64,000 nucleotides of DNA, taken from assembly GCF_030272615.1 (NCBI RefSeq), contig NC_081409.1, positions 21,518,260 through 21,582,259 of the forward strand. Direction: 5' to 3'. The notes beneath the pieces were generated by a model. That model saw only the letters and a list, made by a program, of their open reading frames with translations. It was not told where the DNA came from and did not search any database. How positions within the stretch are numbered: the stretch's first letter is position 1; each line of letters begins with the position of its first letter. The position numbers and the translations under genes are program-made. This DNA comes from Cryptomeria japonica. Taxonomy: Eukaryota; Streptophyta; Pinopsida; Cupressales; Cupressaceae. Shown one piece after another: positions 57,221 to 64,000 of this stretch.

Positions 57221-57249
57221 TATTTTCAAATATAGTGTTCAACAACGTC

Positions 57250-58305
57250 AACACTTATCTTTTTGGAGGTCTAAATTTTTGATTTGGTACTTTGGTTATA
57301 TTGGTTTGTTGATGCACCGGTACATTGTGGTTCTGATATGGATATTGTCTTATGCACAGTTACCGATATATGTTTCACCGACAGCTCCAGAAGTTGATGA
57401 TGACTTGTTATCATCTAGAGATCATTTGGTTATGTTGAAGACATGGATTGGATATTTGCATTTGGCATTTTTCATATTGGACTAATCGGGTTCACATATT
57501 TGTCTTCACCAATAGATAGGTCTAGGTTATGAACTGGTATAGGAAATCATGTTCCAGATCAGCACGACATGTTTTGGAAATGGTTTATTGATTGGATAAT
57601 GTGTAAATGTATTGAGGCCGACATATTGTATTGCACCAAGACTTATTTTGTAATTGATTTAAATGTAATATCTTTTAGGAGCCAACCTACTCATGAGGTC
57701 TTAGGTTTTGTATAAATAATTGTAAGATCTTATTTGGAAGAAGCAAGTGTGAATATTGAAGATTATTGTGAAGAGAGAAAACAAGCAGATCCTTGTGCGA
57801 ATCACACAGATATTATTTGAAGGTTGAAGGAAAGGTTATGAAGGTATTTGGTCCTCATGCACATAGCTTAAACTGGTACTAAATCCGGCATTGTAGATGC
57901 TAAATTGAAGCAGTACATTGATTATTTGATTTAACCATCCAACTCCGTAGTCAGTGAGACTCCTAATTTTGTGATTGGGCAGTGAGCTCTAGGTAGTTCG
58001 CCTTTCTGCATGTGCAGACCCCATTATTGTATTCACTTACTATCTGTAGTAGTATCATCTAATTGTGGGTAAGGTTTCCCACTGTGGTTTTTATCCTTAC
58101 AGGGTTTCCATGTCAAAATATCTGTGTCATGTGTTGTGGATGTTGTTTTCTTTTCTGTTTCATGCATTAAGTTGTACCAGTAATATGATAACTATTAATC
58201 TATTTTACCGACACTGGGTTTTAAGTTGGAATAATTTGTTTTGGGTTATAATTTATTGACAACTGATTCACCCCCCCTCTCAGTTGTCCTTCCCGGTTCC
58301 TAACA
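57250..58305 (+). repeat. Remainder of the E10 5' LTR
   Basis: Starts AACACTTATCTTTTTGGAGG right after the E11 target duplication and runs to GGTTCCTAACA. It matches the 3' LTR from 62948 on, with scattered changes. The small frames (57066-57485, 58065-58259) are LTR noise. Confidence 0.92.
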
Positions 58306-58307
58306 AT

Positions 58308-58320
58308 TGGTATTAGAGCC
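58308..58320 (+). promoter_or_regulatory. Primer binding site of E10, tRNA-Met type
   Basis: TGGTATTAGAGCC, one base from the TGGTATCAGAGCC classical copia PBS, two bases after the LTR. Confidence 0.88.
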
Positions 58321-58362
58321 TAGTTCTCTTTTTGTAGAAGCCTAACAACTTGAGGAGATCCT

Positions 58363-59456
58363 ATGGCAGCAAATATTTTTAGGAAGGACAGTCCCAAACT
58401 TGATGGAACTAACTATGGTATATGGAAGATTAGAATGGAAACACATCTGAACTGCATTGGAAGAGATATATGGGATGTTACAAAGAATGGCTATGTTGCT
58501 CTTAATCAAAATAACCCTAATCTACCGACCTTGGCTAAAGACTTAGAGAATGATTGCAAAGCAAGAGAAGCAGTTCTAAGCACATTATCAGATCAATAAA
58601 TCATGGGATTATCAGATAGATCTACAACAAAAGCTATTTGAGATAAACTAGAAACATTGAATGAAGGAGATTCCACTCTCAAAATTGTAAAACTGGAATG
58701 TTACTGAGTCAGGTATGAAAATTTAAAAATGGAAGAGGATGAAAGAATTTTTACATTTATGGAAAGAGTTAATGAAATTGTTCTAGGAATACAATGTTAT
58801 GGAGGATCTTTAAGTGAAGATGAAATTGTTTCTAAAATTTAAAGAGATTTGCCACCGGCTTACAAAATGAAAGCGACAACTATTAATGAGTTGAGAACAA
58901 TGCCTAATACATCAATATCTAGAGATACTTTGGTTGGAAAACTTTTAGCATTTGAGCTTGAAGAATTTGGTCTTGTTGCTACAATCAAGACTGATATAGC
59001 CTTCAAAGCATCATCATCAACAACATCATCATCATCATCTGGAAAATCTGATTGGAAAGCACTTTATGCAAAACAACTTGAAGATATCAGAAGAGAAAAT
59101 GAAGAACTTGAAGAACCTAAGCACTATTTGCAAGGAATATGCCTAAAGGTCCAATAGGAAGTAAGTATGAAGGTAAAGAACCTTTCAAATGTTTTAATTA
59201 CAATAAAATTCATCATATGGCGTCTAGGTATCCTGGTAGACATTCAAGACTAAGGGATGAGGCAAAGAGAACATATAAACCTAACCCTGAATATCATAGA
59301 TATATACAAATTTAAGAAAAACATAGACAAGTCATGTTACTATGCAGATGAAGGTGTTATAGATGACTCTGATGAAGATCCAATAGATAGTGGATGGGCA
59401 TTTGTTGCAATAAAAGAAGATCAACTGGCACCTATTGTCAAACCGATAGAGTAGGC
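58363..59456 (+). pseudogene. E10 gag (broken)
   Basis: Starts MAANIFRKDSPKLDGTNYGI with W21 in WKIRMETHLN, the copia gag N-terminal signature, about 45 bases after the PBS. Stops occur at 58598, about 58640, 58705 and 58840. 58849-59157 continues with PPAYKMKATTINELRTM, a Ser-rich stretch and a coiled coil (DIRRENEELEEP). The zinc knuckle near 59190-59235 reads CFNYNKIHHMASRYP, with Tyr at two Cys positions and His for Gly. It would coat the RNA; this copy is inactive. Confidence 0.88.
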
Positions 59457-59760
59457 ATTAGCAACAAAAATTGAAGAAAAGGATGAATGGATCATTGATA
59501 GTGGTTGCTTGCATCATATGATTGGTGATAAAAGCAAAGTCTTATCATTACAGGAATATCATGGAGTTCAAGTAAGATTTGGAGATGACAAAGCTTGTTT
59601 AATTAAAGGAAGAGGCACTATATCTTTGGATGGTAAGCACAATACTGACAATGTTTATTATGTTGAAGGTTTAAAGCATAATCTTTTGAGTGTTGATCAG
59701 TTAGTGGGAAAAGGATTTCAATTACAATTCAAGAATGGAAAATGCAAAATCATAAACTGA
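59457..59760 (+). pseudogene. E10 aspartic protease
   Basis: Reads EWIIDSGCLHHMIGD (active site DSG at about 59492), followed by VRFGDDKACLIKGRGTISLD and YYVEGLKHNLLSVDQLVGKG, the standard copia protease order. It is open over this part but begins after a TAG at 59452 and ends with TGA at 59758, separating it from integrase. Confidence 0.9.
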
Positions 59761-59766
59761 ATCGGA

Positions 59767-60855
59767 TTGGAGATTGCAACTGGTAATCAGACTAAAGGTA
59801 ATATCTTTCATTTGAATAGCAGCGATAAGACATGTTTGATTGCTCAGATTGATGAAAGTTGGTTATGGCATAAAAGACTCTGTCATGTGAATTTTGATTG
59901 TATTGTAAAGATCAGTTCAACCAAGGCAGTAAGGGATTTACCTAAGATTGTGAAACCTCATAATCCGGTATGTAAGGAATGCCAAATGGGAAAGCAAGTT
60001 AGAACAACATTTAAGAGAATTTATGAGAAATCCAATAATATTCTGGATTTAATTCATACTGATTTATCTGGTTCAACAAGAACAAGAAGTCCTCAGGGTG
60101 ATAGATACTTTATGCTAATAATTGATGATTATTCTAGAATGTGTTGGGTTACTTTTCTCAGGGAGAAATCAAAAGCTTTTGGGAGATTCAAGATATACAA
60201 GGCAATGGTAGAGAATGAAACTAACAAGAAAATCAAATGTTTGAGATCTGATCAAGGAGGAGAATTCACATCTAGGGAATTCAATGCATTATGTGAAGAG
60301 AATGGAATCAAAAGACAACTAGCAACACCCTAGACACCCCAACAGAATGGAGTTCTAGAAAAGAAGAACAAAACTATACTGGATGCGGCAAGAACCATGA
60401 TGATGGAAGAAAATCTACCTCATATGTATTGGAGAGAAGTAGTACATATAATGGTTTATACTTTCAACAGAGTTCACATCAAAGGTGAAACCAGTAAGAC
60501 CCCTTATGAACTATGCGTTGGTCATATTCCTACTCTTAAATATTTCAGAATATTTGGAAGTAAATGTTATATTAGGAGAGATGAGTATATTGACAAATTT
60601 GATCCTAGAAGTGATGAAGGAATATTTCTTGGCTATTCAACTAGAAGCAAGGCATATAAATGTTATAATAAAAGATTGCATAAAATAATTGAAAGTACTA
60701 ATGTGAAGATAAATGAACATTTTAGAGGAGAATCAAGATCTATAGGTTCTGAACTAGTAGTAGAATTGATTGTAAATGAACCGACACAGATTGCAGCAAG
60801 ACAAAATGTAGAACTAGTCACACCGACATCATCAGAGAACTCAACTGTGATTTAA
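59767..60855 (+). pseudogene. E10 integrase
   Basis: The pre-integrase zinc part reads LWHKRLCHVNF and CKECQMGKQ. The core has D in DLIHTDLSGS, D in LRSDQGGEF and E in NGVLEKKNKT (where R-K-N is usual), giving D-D-35-E. The C-terminal end reads FGSKCYIRRDEYIDKFDPRS, then EGIFLGYSTRSKAYKCYN. One TAG lies at about 60331 in the loop before TPQQNG, so the protein is split although the catalytic residues are present. Confidence 0.92.
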
Positions 60856-60869
60856 GAACAACAACTTGT

Positions 60870-61960
60870 AAATGTAAATAAGAATAAAACCAGGCATGTA
60901 AGATTGAATCACTCAGAAAATTAGATAATTGGAAATAAAAATCAAGGTGTTATGACAAGAGGAAGATTGACAAATGAAGAGGTATGTTTAATTTCTCAAG
61001 TTGAACCAGCATTAGTTGTTGAAGCATGTCAAGATAAACATTGGATAAAAGCAATGGAAGAAGAATTAGAACAAATTGAAAAGAATAATACTTGGACATT
61101 AGTTCCCCGACCTAAAGACAAAAATGTAATTGAAACTAAATGGGTATTTAGAAATAAACTTAATGAAGATGGTGAAGTAATCAGAAACAAAGAAAGATTA
61201 GTTTCTAAAGGTTATTCTCTAAAAGAAGGAATTGATTATAATGAAAACTTTGCACCGGTAGCCAGAATTGAAGCAATGAGACTATTTCTTGCATTTTCAA
61301 CTCACAAGAATTACAAAGTTTATCAGATGGATGTAAAATGTGCATTTTTGAATGGAGATCTTGAAGAAGAATTTTACATTGAGCAACCTGATGGATTTTC
61401 ATTGATAGATGATAAGGATATGGTTTACAGATTAAGAAAAGCTTTATATGGATTGAAGCAAGCTCCCAGAGCTTGGTATGCTAGACTAGATAAATATCTT
61501 TTAAAGCTTGGATACACAAAAGGTAATGCTGATAGTAATTTGTATTACAAAGTTACAAACGATGACATTTTGGTTATTGAAGTATTTGTGGATGATATCA
61601 TTTTTGGAGGAGAAGAAGAGCTATGCAAAGACTTTGCTAATAAGATGCAGGAAGAATTTGAAATGTCTATGATTAGAGAGATGAATTTTTTCTAGGTTTG
61701 CAGATTTATCAAATAGATAAAGGTATATTCATTTGTCAAACAAAATACTTGAAGGAACTTTTGAAGAAATTTGGAATGGAAAACTCCAAACCGGTAAGAA
61801 CTCCTATGACTACAACTGATAAATTGACATCAAAGGATGATTCAACTCCTATAATCCGACAAGGTACAAATCTATGATTGGAGGATTACTATATTTGACA
61901 CAAACCATACTTGATATAATTAATGTATTATATGTTGTTTCAATATTTTAAAGCAATCCT
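60870..61960 (+). pseudogene. E10 reverse transcriptase
   Basis: 60952-61695 is open for 247 codons: [89 protein letters not shown] and [16 protein letters not shown] stands for the usual YVDD. A frameshift near 61690 follows [12 protein letters not shown]; the next frame continues GLQIYQIDKGIFICQ, then YLKELLKKFGMENSKPVRTP, and a second shift lies near 61860. Confidence 0.93.
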
Positions 61961-62535
61961 AAAGAAAATTATGAAATTGCAGTAAAAAGGATTTTCTGGT
62001 ACCTGGAAGGCACAACAAATCTTGGTTTATGGTATCCTAAGGATGAAAATTTTGAGTTATGTGCATGTACAGATGCAAATTGGGTAGGAGACGTGGATGA
62101 AAGAAAGAGTACCACTAGTGGAGCATTCTTTCTTGGCAGAAGATTAATTTCATGGATCAACAAGAAGCAGACTTGCACATCATTATCTACAACATAAGCA
62201 AAATATGTTGCAGCAACAACTAATTGCACTCAGGTATTATGGATCAAGAAAATGTTGAAGGATATCAAGGTAAAATGCAAAGAATGGTAATTATTCACTG
62301 TGATAACTCAACATCAATTGATATATCAAAGAATCTGGTATTTCACTCTAAAACAAAGCATTTTTCTATTAAGTATAATTTTCTGAAAGAAAACATTGAA
62401 GCAAATGAAGTGAGATTGGTTTATGTGAACACTAAAGAGCAAATTGTAGATATTGTTACAAAGCCTTTGCCTAAGGAAAAATTTGAATATCTCAAAGAGA
62501 AGCTTGGGGTAATCACCCCACTGACAGAGACTTAA
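61961..62535 (+). pseudogene. E10 RNase H
   Basis: Reads RIFWYLEGTTNLGLWYP, LCACTDANWVGDVDERKSTT, FFLGRRLISWINKKQTC and, after a stop and frameshift near 62195-62275, IHCDNSTSIDISKNLVFHSK, TKHFSIKYNFLKENIEANEV and TKPLPKEKFEYLKEKLGVI. These are the ordered copia RNase H blocks; the last Met frame 62224-62535 holds the C-terminal part. Several residues vary and the frame is broken. Confidence 0.9.
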
Positions 62536-62880
62536 ATGATGCAGATTGGCATCAAACTGACAGGGACTAACAAAAAAATATTTTTCTGGTCTTGATGAAG
62601 GAGATCTACTTCTCAGGGGGAGTAGTTAGCTGTATGTTATGTTTTAATTTTTTTTTAACTACTTTGGCATTTGATGTCAAAGGGGGAGAGATGTCTATGG
62701 AAAAACATTGTACTTTGAAGATTTGTGAGAGATGTATTTTTGGGGAAAGATGTATTTTGGTTTTGGTCATACTATTTCTGTTTTTGGTACAAAACTTTGT
62801 GATTGATCTATTTAGAGGAGATTAATGGCATTCTATTTTGGCACTTAGATGTTTTTCCATCTAGTGTTTCCATGAATGCC

Positions 62881-62892
62881 AAAAGGGGAGAT
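62881..62892 (+). promoter_or_regulatory. Polypurine tract of E10
   Basis: AAAAGGGGAGAT immediately before TGTTGGTATT. A second, more internal purine run (CAAAGGGGGAGAGATG, about 62676) could be a central or decoy tract. Confidence 0.88.
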
Positions 62893-64000
62893 TGTTGGTA
62901 TTATGGATGACTTCGTCATGTGTTGCATTGGTTTTGTCATTGATGTCAACACTTATCTTTCTGGAGGTCTACATTGTTGATTTGGCACTCTGGTTATATT
63001 GGTTTGTTGATGCATTGACAGATTGTGGTCCCGGTATGGATATTGGCTTATGCACAGTTACTGTTATATGTTTCACCGGCAGCTCAGGAAGTTGATGATG
63101 ACTTGTTATCATCTGGAGATCATTTGGTTATGTCGAAGATATGGATTGGATATTTGCATTTGGCATTTTGCATATTGGACTAATCGGGTTCACATATATG
63201 CCTTAACCGATAGATAGGTCCAGGATATGAACTGGTATAGGAAATCATGTTCCTGATCAGCACAACACATTTTGGAAATGGTTTATTGATTGGATAATGT
63301 GCAAATGTATTGAGGTCGACATATTGTATTGCACCAAGACTTATTTTGTAATTGATTTAAATGTAATATCTTTTAGGAGCCGACCTACTCATGAGGTCTT
63401 AGGTTTTGTATAAATAATTGTTAGATCTTATTTGGAAGAAGCATGTGTGAATATTGAAGATTATTGTGAAGAGCGAAAACAAGTAGATCCTTGTGCGAAT
63501 CACACAGATATTATTTGAAGGTTGAAGGAAACGTTATGAAGGTATTTGGTCCTCATGCATAGAACTTAAACCGGTACTGAATCGGTCATTGTAGATGCTA
63601 AATTGAAGCAGTACATTGATTATTTGATTTAACCATCCAACTGTGTAGTCAGTGAGACTCATAATTTTGTGATTGGACAGTGAGCTCTAGGCGGTTGGCC
63701 TTTCTGCATGTGCAGACCCCATTATTGTATTCACTTACTATCTACAGTAGTATCATATGATTGTGGGTAAGGTTTCCCACCGTGGTTTTTCCCCTTATAG
63801 GGTTTCCACATTAAAATCTCCGTGTCATGTGTTGTGGATGTTGTTTTCCTTTCTGTTTCATGCATTAAGTTGTACCAGTAATACTATAACTATTAATCTG
63901 TTTTACCGACACTGGGTTTTAAGTTGAAATAATTTATTTTGGGTTATAATTTATTGACAACTAATTCACCCCCCTCTCAATTGTCCTTCCCGGTTCCTAA
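62893..64000 (+). repeat. 3' LTR of E10, cut by the window end
   Basis: Starts TGTTGGTATTATGGATGACT and ends at the window edge within CCCGGTTCCTAA; the 5' LTR has CA after this, so only two or three bases are missing. The total length of about 1111 bp agrees with the two parts of the 5' LTR added together. Confidence 0.93.

Larger units (their letters stand above)
40708..57244 (-). mobile_element. E11: 16.5-kb Tat-type gypsy element with coding 5-kb LTRs
   Basis: Two direct 4975-bp repeats (40708-45682 and 52270-57244) enclose a 6.6-kb internal region with a tRNA-Arg type PBS, gag, protease, RNase H, RT, RNase H and integrase on the minus strand. The flanks ATGTC (40703-40707) and ACGTC (57245-57249) form a 4-of-5 target duplication. 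LTR ends are TGTTGAACAC and GACCCAACA. The two LTRs have no length difference and about 55-60 base differences by my hand comparison (about 1 percent), so insertion is fairly recent. Each LTR carries a 1013-codon sense-strand frame. Confidence 0.93.
52270..57244 (-). repeat. 5' LTR of E11 (4975 bp)
   Basis: Direct repeat of 40708-45682 with an offset of 11562 bp and no indel that I could see. Element promoter signals should lie in it, but I cannot place a TATA box with confidence. Confidence 0.93.
40653..64000 (+). mobile_element. E10: Ty1/copia element, plus strand, carrying E11 in its 5' LTR
   Basis: 5' LTR (40653-40707 and 57250-58305), PBS, gag, protease, integrase, RT, RNase H, polypurine tract and 3' LTR (62893 to beyond 64000). 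Comparing both LTRs shows that E11 is an insertion after base 55 of the 5' LTR. The coding part has several stops and at least one frameshift, so this copy cannot act alone. Confidence 0.92.

Overview
The window is plant nuclear DNA made almost entirely of nested, mostly decayed LTR retrotransposons. I found no convincing host gene, rRNA, tRNA, CRISPR array or bacterial feature. The density of Ty3/gypsy elements of the Tat type (two RNase H domains), mixed with Ty1/copia elements and long AT-rich LTRs, suggests a very large seed-plant genome. A gymnosperm or conifer is my inference, not something the sequence proves.

Layout. (1) 1-3088: 3' end of a plus-strand Tat-like element (E1) with its 3' LTR. 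(2) 3089-19260: a nearly complete but broken minus-strand Tat-like element (E2), order gag-PR-G-patch-RT-RH-aRH-INT, carrying an antisense decayed plant-mobile-domain (PMD) reading frame (5033-6901) between integrase and the 3' LTR. E1 appears to have inserted into the 3' LTR of E2. (3) 19261-19706: a microsatellite. (4) ~19709-24870: a minus-strand copia element (E3), split by a solo LTR (22738-24160) of the E1 family. (5) 24871-~28060: a plus-strand copia LTR, PBS and gag remnant (E4). (6) ~28061-31800: unassigned DNA with a 92-nt near-perfect hairpin, an array of small hairpins and a poly(A) run. (7) 31863-34603: remnants of an unrecognised reading frame, split by a copia-like LTR. (8) 34671-36713: two related LTRs facing tail to tail. 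(9) 36714-39197: the 3' end of another minus-strand Tat element (E8).

(10) From 39198 to the window end there are successive insertions: an LTR (E9) lies in the E8 integrase, a copia element (E10, from 40653) lies in E9, and a 16.5-kb Tat-type element (E11, 40708-57244, minus strand) lies inside the 5' LTR of E10. The rest of E10 (gag, PR, INT, RT, RH, 3' LTR) runs from 57250 to the window edge.

The most interesting object is E11. Its two LTRs are each 4975 bp and about 1 percent different by eye. Each LTR contains, in the sense orientation, a 1013-codon reading frame of unknown function, broken only by different single nonsense changes in the two copies. Its polyprotein is one 2112-codon frame with two in-frame TAG codons. 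Its extra RNase H lies upstream of RT, whereas in E2 the extra RNase H lies downstream of RT and RH. Other notable signals are an array of hairpins with a constant five-base loop and compensating stems (31356-31735), and a PMD frame whose roughly 20 stops are mostly TAG (apparent CAG to TAG) with no frameshift.
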